Positions 18,601 through 26,434 of a stretch of 64,000 nucleotides of DNA are shown here, in pieces; position 1 is the stretch's first letter, and each line of letters starts with the position of its first letter. A program made the translations under genes and the position numbers. Location: assembly GCA_945901025.1 (NCBI GenBank), contig CAMDJW010000004.1, forward strand, positions 62,001-126,000, in the 5' to 3' direction. A model generated the notes under the pieces. It saw nothing but the letters and a program-made list of their open reading frames with translations. It ran no database searches and was not told the origin of the DNA. The DNA comes from Spirosoma fluviale. GTDB lineage: Bacteria > Bacteroidota > Bacteroidia > Cytophagales > Spirosomataceae.

Positions 18601-20422
18601 GATTATATTCCCATACATTGCTTATCAAAGTATTTTGACGGAGGCACTTTGGGATCTGAAAACGGAGCGATTTAAGATGTTTGGCAAATCTGGCTTCGAG
18701 CTTTCCCGTTGGCTTGAGGATAGCACAAGCACTTCATTAGATAGTACGTCGATGACTCTGAAAAACCGAATTTTGACCAGCGCAGGCCAAGAATCGCAAG
18801 GATCAATTAAAGCGTTTTCGGCTGAATATGATTTAAAAGCCCAATTCCTACAATTAGGGGACGTTCAGCATGTGGCGATCGGTGCGGCTTTTGTATTTCC
18901 GGCGAAAGGCTTATTTGCGATTCAAAAGGATGGCCAATTTAAGCCATTTTCTGGGGCAAGGGCTATGTTGGACCCTTTAAATAATCTCCATAAATTATCG
19001 GATTTACGTGTCATTGAAGCTAATTCAGATGCTTGGAAAGGGGAAGCGAATTACTTATTTCCAAGAAGTGATGGGGATACGGTAGCTATTCCCATTAAAA
19101 ACTTTGAATTTTTAAAAATAGAAAAGCCTGCAATTGCCACTGAGGGAAAAGCAAAATCATCCACGTCTGAACCTTTGCAATGGGTCCAAGCGGAAGGATT
19201 AATTCCCGAAAAATCCCCCATTTTGCTCAGTGAACATCAGCAATATAAAGGAGAAATCAATGTGGATTCTAAGTTGGCCTTCCTCAAACTAAAAGGATTT
19301 ATTCGGCCTTTGATTGGGTTAAAAAATTTCCGTTCTGCTTGGATTCCCTTTGAAAATGCGAAAGGGGAATCGGCCAATTTGCGTTTAGATGCCAATCTGA
19401 GAGATGAAGCGGGTAGACCTGTTACGGCAGGAATTTTTATCAATGCCGATAATAAATTGTACCCTACTTTTTTAGGACCTTTTTCTGATGAATTAGACCC
19501 CGTGCTTTTCTCCGCTGAGGGGGAAGTAAATGAGGGAAAAGAATCTTACGAAGTCAAAGGTAAATCAAGCGAATTGAGGCTGTTTATTGATCAGAAAAGA
19601 ATGGAAGCCAATGGCCCCGTTCAGCTATTTACGGGCAATGAAGGAATTAAATCTTTTGGTAAAATCAATTTGTCTACCGATACATTAAGTCCAAGAATAG
19701 AAGCTTGGCTAAGTATCCAATACCCCATTCCGGCCACTGTTTTAAAAGTTATGGGAGACAGAATTGTCAAATATAATTTGGATGAGGGCTATATTTCAAC
19801 TTCGGCCGATGAGCCAGAGGATCGCGATGAATATCTAAAAAGAGTGGAGTTTTTAGTGAAAAAACCATTGGTTGATCCTATTCGGACTAAAATGGATCAG
19901 GCGCATTTGGCGCTAGATAAAGTCTCTCCTGAATTTGCCAAAAATATAAACTTTTCGAAAGTACATTGGGCCTGGTCGGCGAATACAAGTTCTTTTTATA
20001 CGCTAGGAGGATTGCCCTTAGTTAATGTGGGACCTGTAGATATTAACAGTACGATAAAAGGATATATGGAGGTTATAAAGAAGCCAAATAAGGAAGAGTT
20101 TTATGGGTATTGGGAATTATCGGAAGATCTTTGGTATTATTTTGCGTACTTTAACGGCGAATTAGGGGTATTTTCATCAGACAATCAATTTTTGGCCGCT
20201 ATTCGCGAAGCAGTTAAAAATGAAAAAGTAGATAAAAAAGATAAGGATATTGTTCGAGTAGTGGAAGCTGCCGCAGATGAAAAAGAGACTTTTTTGAAAC
20301 GGTTTTTGTTATATTACAGACAAGCCAGCGTGACGAAAAAAGCGACAACGACAAAAAAGCAAGCCCCAGTGAAAGAAGTACCTAAGTCTACAAAACCTAA
20401 AACAAAACAAGGCGGATTTTAA
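15680..20422 (+). CDS. Very large exported protein of unknown function (~1580 aa)
   Basis: I do not recognise a family. From the ATG at 15680 the protein opens with a typical signal peptide (MPKSLRHIKILFYLFFAFVYS, cleavage near GQAQ); an ATG 30 bases upstream would blunt it and is less likely. The body has no transmembrane helices that I can see and alternates short beta-like segments with repeated phrases such as GxLTFNP, DGQIVFSKG and GSFYTDG, suggesting a long beta-rich (possibly repeat-based) periplasmic or surface protein. The last ~35 residues are a Lys/Thr/Pro-rich tail ending KTKQGGF. It is followed ten bases later by an acyltransferase, so an envelope role is a reasonable inference. 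Confidence 0.75.
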   Translation: MPKSLRHIKILFYLFFAFVYSYKGQAQSISGKPDRLAQEVKSWISTSKFKDAPKIGDQFTSLWGSKLLSQQQTAEIQEIVILMPKNGFRTPNLAYFFIRNVVQIPNDSPLFSDFIIVWKRLLVQKDAKTAMVLAEQLDSWFYTKQLIQTGNLAISIQGNLRILWPTIKTKLADTLQVTTQSDGWDTESTLSDAPMADFYDEQTSWFSPSKASDGPRFTWEKPEVRFKIGKDSLRFESKEFSWLLKDKFGMGADADLAGNIWGIPNSKLTLNEWEILPRSASLLGIKSLITLDGKANEGMSKISLKRKTGAPNFNLEFRSNENIKEPIVGAFGTAKGRLWIQGNKLGLLASREAAQLEILKNKKIIARVLAPSFWISPEGSIDIPKGSFVTYIGVKDSLYHPIIRGNWYAKDQTLHIKKLEGIAEERLLFEDSYHQIRISADLAILKRNTDRIDFYRISGKSQVPAWIESFDYYSPDRIEMLQGTLTFNPMRVLYNFLIESKRNWAYFGDILEKNKKEYKALMPGFNTFIKAGYIYYDPKTDIISFTKMGRHYAQVQFAKKDFDKFFVASNANLISRDSANISIDIAAQKLIVRGVKEVTVSDSLKANFIPSDGQIVFSKGRDFDFKGEIKIGNYRFRGPLFDFNFSNFSVNFNKIDSITFLPKLKDGSLGNRELGGQFKYGAGTILLSPPNNKSGRLGVAEYPKLIIPTGVISYFNELWRAKGVYGKEFYFKVPRIELDSLTQKEITFEGSFYTDGLIPTLRVSLVLMPDQSFGFKYTSKLPLDVYKKQAKYVMSGPLLMDKLGLHASGSLQVLSLSSNQKSTYFYPDSLISSGIEGKIASNYQGKNIFPETKWAAHILSWRPSQDSLWVKPINNQIVFYQNQVRLDGQMGVHNKKVFARGKLVFGDGVFVSNHFNLAFSLWQTNQSEMRIGRQMSSFKPAIFTKAITAEANLLTQKVSIKPSVETLSSREESPIIFPYIAYQSILTEALWDLKTERFKMFGKSGFELSRWLEDSTSTSLDSTSMTLKNRILTSAGQESQGSIKAFSAEYDLKAQFLQLGDVQHVAIGAAFVFPAKGLFAIQKDGQFKPFSGARAMLDPLNNLHKLSDLRVIEANSDAWKGEANYLFPRSDGDTVAIPIKNFEFLKIEKPAIATEGKAKSSTSEPLQWVQAEGLIPEKSPILLSEHQQYKGEINVDSKLAFLKLKGFIRPLIGLKNFRSAWIPFENAKGESANLRLDANLRDEAGRPVTAGIFINADNKLYPTFLGPFSDELDPVLFSAEGEVNEGKESYEVKGKSSELRLFIDQKRMEANGPVQLFTGNEGIKSFGKINLSTDTLSPRIEAWLSIQYPIPATVLKVMGDRIVKYNLDEGYISTSADEPEDRDEYLKRVEFLVKKPLVDPIRTKMDQAHLALDKVSPEFAKNINFSKVHWAWSANTSSFYTLGGLPLVNVGPVDINSTIKGYMEVIKKPNKEEFYGYWELSEDLWYYFAYFNGELGVFSSDNQFLAAIREAVKNEKVDKKDKDIVRVVEAAADEKETFLKRFLLYYRQASVTKKATTTKKQAPVKEVPKSTKPKTKQGGF

Positions 20423-20431
20423 CCCATAACG

Positions 20432-21220
20432 ATGGCATCCAAACTGACAAAATTATTTCAATTTATGGATACGCTGGGCATAGGCGAAAGGGATCCTTTC
20501 GGCAATCCGATCGTTTTCAAGCGCATCACCATGATGGTCATGGGGTTTTTGACCTATAGCCGTTTGCGTTTTTATAATAAGACCATTATTAAGGGAACCG
20601 AATATTTAGATGACCTTCCCGAAAATGGGATCCTCTTTTTGCCCAATCACCAGACCTATTTTATGGATGTGATTTGTCTATACCATATCTTTTTCTCGGT
20701 CAAATGGGGCATTAAAAATTCCATCAATTACCCCATTTATTTATTGGCCCCAAGGTCTAATTTGTTTTATGTCGCAGCTGCCGAGACGATGAAAGAGGAT
20801 GGCCTGTTGCCAAAAATATTTGCGCAAGCGGGTGCTATTTTAGTCAATCGTTCATGGAGGGCAAAAGGAGAAGATGTAAAACGCGAAGTGGATTTAGAGG
20901 CTGTTGCCAAAATAGGGAAAGGCTTAAAATTCGGTTGGGTAGTTAGTTTTCCTCAGGGAACCACACGCGCTTTTGCACCCCTTAGAAAAGGTACGGCCCA
21001 ATTAATTAAGGGCGAAAATCCATTGGTCGTACCTGTTCGAATTAATGGATTTAGAAGGGCCTTTGATAAAAAAGGCTTGCTGATGAAAAAGCGGAATACA
21101 AATTTAACGGTAGAATTTAGAGAGCCCATTCGGTTTAATCCGGAAGATTCTGTCGACGCAATCATGCAAAAATTGACCATGGAGTTGGGATTAGATATGG
21201 ACGATGCTAACCAAGACTAA
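20432..21220 (+). CDS. PlsC-like 1-acyl-glycerol-3-phosphate acyltransferase
   Basis: 262 residues. Block I is NHQTYFMD (H73, D79) and block III is FPQGTTR, followed by PVRINGFRRAF, which fits the PlsC/LPLAT superfamily. It likely acylates a lysophosphatidic acid-type acceptor on the inner membrane, adding the second chain of phospholipids or of another lipid. It is located between the giant exported protein (10 bases upstream) and recO, which it overlaps by 17 bases. Confidence 0.82.
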   Translation: MASKLTKLFQFMDTLGIGERDPFGNPIVFKRITMMVMGFLTYSRLRFYNKTIIKGTEYLDDLPENGILFLPNHQTYFMDVICLYHIFFSVKWGIKNSINYPIYLLAPRSNLFYVAAAETMKEDGLLPKIFAQAGAILVNRSWRAKGEDVKREVDLEAVAKIGKGLKFGWVVSFPQGTTRAFAPLRKGTAQLIKGENPLVVPVRINGFRRAFDKKGLLMKKRNTNLTVEFREPIRFNPEDSVDAIMQKLTMELGLDMDDANQD

Positions 21221-21890
21221 GGGACTTGTTCTACATAATTTAAAGTACCGAGAAACATCGTTGTTGGTGACTATTTACACCGCCGAGTTCGGTATTGCAT
21301 CCTACATAGAAAATGGGGTACGGTCGGCCAAAGCGAAGCATAAAATGGCACTGTTCCAACCCTTAACCCTGTTGGACCTAGAAGTTTTTCACAAACCTGG
21401 CCGTGGGCTTCACCGAATTTCAGAAGCAAAATGCTATTTTCCTTATCGACAAATTCCTTTTGACGTCGGTAAATCAAGCATTGCTTTATTTTTAAGTGAG
21501 ATATTAGGCAAAGTTTTAAAAGAAGAAGAAGCGAATTTTCCTTTGTATGATTTTCTAGAAGATTCGTTCCAATTTTTGGATGGCGCCCAAGGAAATTATG
21601 AAAATTTTCATATCCAATTTCTTTGGAATTTAGCCTCATTTTTAGGCTTTGCACCTGGAAGTACGGAGGAGTTGATCGACCAATTAAAACGGTCTCAATT
21701 TCCGGCGGCAAATGTTATTGATGCTACATTATTGAGCGACCTTGTCATGGCAAATTATGGCGAGTCCTTTGTAATTTCTAGGGCTCAGCGCAAGGAATGT
21801 TTGTCGGGACTTTTGTATTTTTATCGTTTGCATATGGAGTCCTTTGGAGAACTCAGGTCTTGGGAAATTTTACAAGAAGTCATGGCATGA
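21204..21890 (+). CDS. recO: DNA repair protein RecO
   Basis: 228 residues. The N-terminal OB fold shows the RecO signature (TKGLVLHNLKYRETSLLVTIYT, then FQPLTLLDLEVF) and the C-terminal half is helical, ending in YRLHMESFGELRSWEIL, which is typical. RecO anneals ssDNA and loads RecA with RecR in gap repair. The four-cysteine zinc finger of many RecO proteins is not evident. Its start overlaps the acyltransferase and its stop overlaps the M61 peptidase (ATGA), so the genes are co-translated. Confidence 0.88.
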   Translation: MLTKTKGLVLHNLKYRETSLLVTIYTAEFGIASYIENGVRSAKAKHKMALFQPLTLLDLEVFHKPGRGLHRISEAKCYFPYRQIPFDVGKSSIALFLSEILGKVLKEEEANFPLYDFLEDSFQFLDGAQGNYENFHIQFLWNLASFLGFAPGSTEELIDQLKRSQFPAANVIDATLLSDLVMANYGESFVISRAQRKECLSGLLYFYRLHMESFGELRSWEILQEVMA

Positions 21891-23269
21891 AATATAGTAT
21901 ATCTGTCACCCAAGAAAATTGGCTCCAACTAACCTGCGAGTTTCAACCTAAGAAATTGGGCAGCCTGAAAATAGGATTGCCTATCTGGCGGCCGGGTCGA
22001 TATCAAGTTCAAAATTTCGCGAAAAACGTACCCCAAATTTCAGCCTATCAAGATGACAAACAAGTTTCAATCGACAAGATTGAATCTTCGGCTTGGGAAT
22101 TAAATTGCATAGAAATTGCACCCATTAAACTCGTATATACCTATTTTGCGGTTCAGCGAGATGCGGGAGGTTCGGTGGCTAATGCGGAAATGTTGTACAT
22201 TAATTTTGTCAATTGCCTTGTTTGTCCTTTAGGTTTTGAAAATCAGAGATGCGAAGTGACGATAAAATTTCCGGGCCAATGGCAATTTGCGACCTCTTTG
22301 ACATGTAAAAATGATGTGTTTCAAGCGCGTACTTATCGGGAATTAGTGGATTCCCCTTTTCTTGCGGCACCCCAAATTTTTTCATATGCATGGAAGGAAG
22401 CCGGGGCCCAATTTTTTATTCAGGGCATAGGTCCATCTACTGTTTTCACGGACCCATTGATCGACGCGTATCAAAAAATAGTTGCTTATCAATGTACCTG
22501 GATGGGGGAATTACCGGTAAAGAAATATCATTTTTTACATTGGATTTGCCCTGAACCTTTTTATCACGGAGTGGAGCATACAAAATCCACGATGATGGTC
22601 ATGGGCCCAGAGGATCGCGCATGTTACGATGATTTAATTGGCTTAGCGTCCCATGAATTTTTTCATGTGTGGAATATTGCAACTATCCGGCCAAAGCCAT
22701 TATTGCCTTATCGGTATGGCGAAATTACCTATTTTGAAACGGCTTGGATTGTGGAAGGCGTGACGACTTATTTGGGGGATTGGTTTTTAAAAGGCTCAGG
22801 TGTTATTTCAGAAGAGGAATATTTGAATTTGCTCTTGGGGAATTTAAAATTACATTTTGACCGAGACCGCTATTCGGTTCAGTCACTCACCCAAAGTTCG
22901 ATGGATTTATGGTTGGACGGTTACGGCCCCTCCACCCCCGGAAAGCGAGTTTCCATTTATTTTAAAGGAGCGATTGTAGCCTTGGGATTAGACTTATTAA
23001 TCCAACAAAAATTTGGGGGCGCCAAGTCCATTCGAGAAGTAATGCAAAAAATGAATGCACATTTTGGGCATCTAAAAAAAGGATATGAGCAAAGTGATTT
23101 TTTTAGGATAGCCGAAGAAGTATATGAAGCACCGTTAACTGAATTTTGGAATGTTTGGGTATTAGGATCGGAGGATTTATTGGGACCATTGGCCTCCATT
23201 TTACGAAATTCAGGATTAGATTTATCGGAAGATCCTACGGTGGGCCTTCAGCTCAACAAAATTTTCTAG
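21887..23269 (+). CDS. M61 family metallopeptidase (glycyl aminopeptidase-like), no PDZ domain
   Basis: 460 residues from the ATG at 21887, which overlaps the recO stop; the more upstream in-frame start at 21797 lies inside recO and lacks conserved sequence. The N-terminal domain (GLPIWRPGRYQVQNF) and the zinc motif HEFFH (256-260) with VWNIATIRP match M61 peptidases. Most M61 proteins are ~600 residues and carry a C-terminal PDZ domain; this one ends at about residue 460 and appears to lack it. No signal peptide is visible, so the location is probably cytoplasmic. Confidence 0.85.
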   Translation: MKYSISVTQENWLQLTCEFQPKKLGSLKIGLPIWRPGRYQVQNFAKNVPQISAYQDDKQVSIDKIESSAWELNCIEIAPIKLVYTYFAVQRDAGGSVANAEMLYINFVNCLVCPLGFENQRCEVTIKFPGQWQFATSLTCKNDVFQARTYRELVDSPFLAAPQIFSYAWKEAGAQFFIQGIGPSTVFTDPLIDAYQKIVAYQCTWMGELPVKKYHFLHWICPEPFYHGVEHTKSTMMVMGPEDRACYDDLIGLASHEFFHVWNIATIRPKPLLPYRYGEITYFETAWIVEGVTTYLGDWFLKGSGVISEEEYLNLLLGNLKLHFDRDRYSVQSLTQSSMDLWLDGYGPSTPGKRVSIYFKGAIVALGLDLLIQQKFGGAKSIREVMQKMNAHFGHLKKGYEQSDFFRIAEEVYEAPLTEFWNVWVLGSEDLLGPLASILRNSGLDLSEDPTVGLQLNKIF

Positions 23270-23297
23270 TTTTTTTTCGTTTGCCGACTCAATTTTG

Positions 23298-23314
23298 AGG
23301 AAATAATATTTCCT
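23298..23314 (+). terminator. Small hairpin after the M61 gene
   Basis: AGGAAAT-AAT-ATTTCCT, a perfect 7-bp stem with a 3-base loop, followed by TTT. It lies 28 bases past the M61 stop. AT-rich and weak, so only a possible intrinsic terminator. Confidence 0.35.
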
Positions 23315-23354
23315 TTTAGGCTTGTCATTAGAGTATATGTAAAATAATTGAAAT

Positions 23355-23368
23355 ATAAGTTTACTTAT
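23355..23368. promoter_or_regulatory. Short inverted repeat upstream of the XRE regulator (possible operator)
   Basis: ATAAGT-TT-ACTTAT, 6-bp arms with a 2-base spacer, lies 71 bases before the XRE gene; a half-site-like TTAAGTAT follows at about 23374. XRE regulators often bind such dyads in their own promoter, but in AT-rich DNA this could be chance. Confidence 0.3.
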
Positions 23369-23439
23369 TTTCTTTTAAGTATATATTATGTCGGATGAGG
23401 GCGCTATCAATTTTCTAATTCTTTTTGAATTTTGTAGTT

Positions 23440-23784
23440 ATGAAAGACTTCGCCGCTCGGATTCGGAAAATTAGAAATGCCAAGGATTATAGTCAAGAGT
23501 ATGTGTCTATGCAATTAGGCATCACCATGTCGGCTTATTCGAAAATTGAACGGGGAATCACAGACCCTTCATTGTCTAGGATGATGCAAATCGCCGCAAT
23601 TTTGGAATTTGAATTAGCTGATTTTTTTCAAGTTAAAAATAGTTCAGAAACACCCAATTGGGAAGAAGATTCAAAGTTCCAAGAATATGGTTTTGTTACA
23701 CGGAAAGAGTTTGCCGAATACGTCCGGATGGTCACTGAATTACAGGCTAAATTGAACGAGATACAGAACAAATTATCGCAATAA
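23440..23784 (+). CDS. XRE-family helix-turn-helix regulator
   Basis: 114 residues from the ATG at 23440 (an in-frame TTG lies 15 bases upstream). Residues ~5-58 form the HTH_3 domain: FAARIRKIRNAKDYSQEYVS, then SAYSKIERGITDPSLSRMMQIA, with the recognition helix at SAYSKIERG. The C-terminal ~45 residues are helical and may dimerise (TELQAKLNEIQNKLSQ is coiled-coil like). It is upstream of hemB with its own intervening promoter, so regulation of hemB is not implied. Confidence 0.8.
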   Translation: MKDFAARIRKIRNAKDYSQEYVSMQLGITMSAYSKIERGITDPSLSRMMQIAAILEFELADFFQVKNSSETPNWEEDSKFQEYGFVTRKEFAEYVRMVTELQAKLNEIQNKLSQ

Positions 23785-23796
23785 AATTATATTCTG

Positions 23797-23804
23797 TACC
23801 TTTG
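23797..23804 (+). promoter_or_regulatory. -7 promoter element (TACCTTTG) for hemB
   Basis: A TACCTTTG match to TAnnTTTG, 18 bases upstream of the hemB ATG. This implies a leader of roughly a dozen bases. Confidence 0.5.
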
Positions 23805-23822
23805 TTTTCTAATTAAATTTCG

Positions 23823-24794
23823 ATGTTACAAAGGCCCCGTAGAAATCGTTCAAGTGCTGTAATTCGTTCCATGGTCGAGGAAACTAGACTTTCCGTGAAG
23901 GACATGCTATTTCCCTTATTCGTCATGGAGGGGAAAAATGTAAGCACTGAAATCAAATCCATGCCAGGCATTTATCGCTACTCAACGGATTTGTTATTAA
24001 AAGAAATTGAATCATGTGTCCAATTGGGCATCCAATCGTTTGCCTTATTCCCTCAAATAGCTGAGTCAAAAAAGGACTCTATGGCTACAGAAAGCTATAA
24101 AAAAGGGTCTCTTTATTTAGAGAGTATTTATGAGGTAACTAAAAGATTTCCTGAAATTAGTCTCTTAACAGATGTTGCGATGGACCCATACAGTTCAGAT
24201 GGGCACGACGGAATTGTTCAAGGAGGCCACATTTTAAATGATGAAACATTACCTGTTTTAGCTAAAATGGCTATTGCCCAAGCACAAGCAGGGTCTAAAT
24301 TGATCGGTCCCTCAGACATGATGGATGGCCGTATCGGATATTTACGCGAGTCATTAGACGACGCGGGCTTCTCAAATGTGGGCATTATGGCTTATACGGC
24401 TAAATATGCTTCTGCATTTTATGGGCCTTTTCGGGATGCACTTGAGTCTGCGCCTAAATTTGGAGACAAGAAAACGTATCAAATGCATCCGGCTAACCGC
24501 CGAGAAGCGTTAATTGAATTGGAATTAGATGAATCCGAAGGTGCCGATTTTTTAATGGTCAAACCGGCTTTGGCCTATTTAGATATCATCTCTTTGCTAA
24601 GGGAAAATTCGAATTTGCCCATTGCTGCTTATAATGTTTCAGGGGAATATGCGATGGTCAAAGCGGCAGCCCAACAAGGTTGGATTGATGGGGAAAAGGC
24701 CATGCTGGAATGTTTATTGTCCATCAAACGCGCTGGAGCCCAAGTGATTTTAACCTATTTTGCCAAAGAGTTTGCTCAATTAAAAATTTCATAA
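23823..24794 (+). CDS. hemB: Delta-aminolevulinic acid dehydratase (porphobilinogen synthase)
   Basis: 323 residues. The two active-site lysines are K194 (TAKYASAFYGPFR) and K247 (LMVKPALAY), which forms the Schiff base with ALA. The metal-binding segment reads DVAMDPYSSDGHDG (118-130): aspartates replace the cysteines of zinc-dependent enzymes, so this is the zinc-independent, magnesium-type HemB. It condenses two 5-aminolevulinate molecules to porphobilinogen in heme synthesis. purM follows after three bases, apparently in the same transcript. Confidence 0.95.
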   Translation: MLQRPRRNRSSAVIRSMVEETRLSVKDMLFPLFVMEGKNVSTEIKSMPGIYRYSTDLLLKEIESCVQLGIQSFALFPQIAESKKDSMATESYKKGSLYLESIYEVTKRFPEISLLTDVAMDPYSSDGHDGIVQGGHILNDETLPVLAKMAIAQAQAGSKLIGPSDMMDGRIGYLRESLDDAGFSNVGIMAYTAKYASAFYGPFRDALESAPKFGDKKTYQMHPANRREALIELELDESEGADFLMVKPALAYLDIISLLRENSNLPIAAYNVSGEYAMVKAAAQQGWIDGEKAMLECLLSIKRAGAQVILTYFAKEFAQLKIS

Positions 24795-24797
24795 ATT

Positions 24798-25967
24798 ATG
24801 TCGTCTGATCGCTATATGCAACGAGGAGTTTCTGCCTCAAAAGAAGATGTTCATCGGGCGATTGCCAATTTAGACAAGGGAGTTTTTCCAGGCGCTTTTT
24901 GTAAAATTTCACCTGATGTTTTGGGCGGAGACCCGGCGTATTGCAACATTATGCATGCGGATGGGGCAGGCACAAAGTCTTCTTTGGCCTATTTATATTG
25001 GAAAGAAACAGGAGATATTTCCGTTTGGCGCGGCATTGCGCAGGATGCGGTCGTGATGAATACAGATGATTTGATCTGTGTGGGAGCGACAGACCAAATG
25101 CTACTTTCGTCCACCATTGGGCGAAATAAAAATTTGATTCCTGGGGAAGTAATTGCAGAAATTATTAATGGAACAGAGGAGGTGCTTCAAATGCTACGCG
25201 ATCATGGCGTAGGAATTTATAGCACGGGTGGAGAAACAGCAGATGTGGGGGATTTGGTGCGAACGATTATTGTGGATAGTACGGTCATTGGCCGCATGAA
25301 ACGCAGTGATGTAGTTTCAAATGCCAACATTCAAGCAGGGGATGTCATTGTAGGCTTGGCTTCCGATGGCCAATCTACGTATGAAAATAAATATAATGGG
25401 GGGATGGGAAGCAATGGTTTGACTTCTGCTCGGCATGATGTGTTAGCCAAGTATTTGGCCACAAAATATCCGGAAAGCTATGATCCTTCTGTTCCTGAGT
25501 CATTGGTTTATTCAGGATCTAAGAAATTAACGGATGTTGTTGAAGGTGCGGATTTGGATGTGGGCCAACTAATTTTATCTCCTACCCGGACCTATGCGCC
25601 AGTGATTATGGCGATATTGAAGTCGATGAGATCTCAAATCCATGGCATGGTGCACTGCTCAGGCGGCGCACAAACCAAAATTTTGCATTTTGTCAACGAT
25701 GTACATGTGGTGAAAGATCATTTATTTCCCATCCCACCGCTTTTTGATTTAATCCAAAAAGAAAGCGGAACTGATTTCAAGGAAATGTACCAAGTATTTA
25801 ACATGGGACACCGCATGGAATTATATGTGTCCCCTGATCGCACAGAAGAAATTATTCAGATATCCGAATCCTTCGGAATTCCAGCTCAAATTGTCGGTCA
25901 TGTGGAGGCTTTTTCCGGTAAAAAGCTGACCATCAGAAGTTCTTTTGGGGAATTTATTTACGAATAA
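24798..25967 (+). CDS. purM: Phosphoribosylformylglycinamidine cyclo-ligase (AIR synthase)
   Basis: 389 residues, longer than the ~345 of E. coli PurM but matching the Bacteroidota form. Visible hallmarks are HADGAGTKSSLAY at the ATP site, AVVMNTDDLICVGATDQML, TGGETADVGDLVRT and GLASDGQSTYENKYNGG. It converts FGAM to AIR in purine synthesis. The second half (HCSGGAQTKILHF, MGHRMELY) belongs to the AIRS C-terminal domain. It sits between hemB and the rplU promoter. Confidence 0.85.
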   Translation: MSSDRYMQRGVSASKEDVHRAIANLDKGVFPGAFCKISPDVLGGDPAYCNIMHADGAGTKSSLAYLYWKETGDISVWRGIAQDAVVMNTDDLICVGATDQMLLSSTIGRNKNLIPGEVIAEIINGTEEVLQMLRDHGVGIYSTGGETADVGDLVRTIIVDSTVIGRMKRSDVVSNANIQAGDVIVGLASDGQSTYENKYNGGMGSNGLTSARHDVLAKYLATKYPESYDPSVPESLVYSGSKKLTDVVEGADLDVGQLILSPTRTYAPVIMAILKSMRSQIHGMVHCSGGAQTKILHFVNDVHVVKDHLFPIPPLFDLIQKESGTDFKEMYQVFNMGHRMELYVSPDRTEEIIQISESFGIPAQIVGHVEAFSGKKLTIRSSFGEFIYE

Positions 25968-25979
25968 TTTAGTCCTCAC

Positions 25980-26010
25980 TTGTAAATTTGAAAATATCTT
26001 TTTAGATTTG
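25980..26010 (+). promoter_or_regulatory. Promoter of the rplU-rpmA operon
   Basis: TAGATTTG (26003-26010) matches the -7 consensus TAnnTTTG, with a TTG (25980-25982) 20 bases upstream as the -33 element. The expected leader to the rplU ATG is about 65 bases, long enough for an L21-type autoregulatory leader, though I could not identify one. Confidence 0.55.
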
Positions 26011-26079
26011 CACCCCCATTTAAAGGGCTTTTAAAGGTAAAGACCTGGCCTCGTGGGATTCACTTAAATACATAATATA

Positions 26080-26394
26080 ATGTACGCAATCGTAGAAATT
26101 GCCGGGCAGCAGTTTAAAGTAGAAAAAGACCGGACCGTATATACCCACCGTTTGGCGGGCGAGGAAGGCGCTGCACTGGTTTTCGACAAGGTATTACTTG
26201 TTGACAAAGGCGGAGATGTGACCGTAGGAGCACCCACAGTAGCGGGAGCCAAAATCACAGGAAAAATTGTTGCACACGTTCGTGGAGAAAAAGTTTTAGT
26301 CTTCAAAAAGAAACGTAGAAAGAGTTATCAAAAAATGAATGGTCACCGTCAAAACTTGACCAAAGTTTTAATTGAGTCAATTACTTTAAAATAA
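26080..26394 (+). CDS. rplU: 50S ribosomal protein L21
   Basis: 104 residues, standard length. MYAIVEIAGQQFKVEKD at the N-terminus and KKRRKSYQKMNGHRQNLTKV near the end are L21 signatures. It binds 23S rRNA in the large subunit and is paired with L27 as usual. rpmA starts 41 bases downstream. Confidence 0.97.
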   Translation: MYAIVEIAGQQFKVEKDRTVYTHRLAGEEGAALVFDKVLLVDKGGDVTVGAPTVAGAKITGKIVAHVRGEKVLVFKKKRRKSYQKMNGHRQNLTKVLIESITLK

Positions 26395-26434
26395 GTCTAC
26401 CATTAGCGTTTTGAACGCATAAATTTATAAAAAA

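Noticed and set aside
21797-21886. Upstream start for the M61 peptidase
   Set aside because: This segment is inside recO in another frame, adds a sequence unlike M61 proteins, and the ATG at 21887 gives the normal ATGA coupling.
26080-26306. Minus-strand open frame opposite rplU
   Set aside because: Overlaps a certain ribosomal protein gene completely and has no recognisable product.
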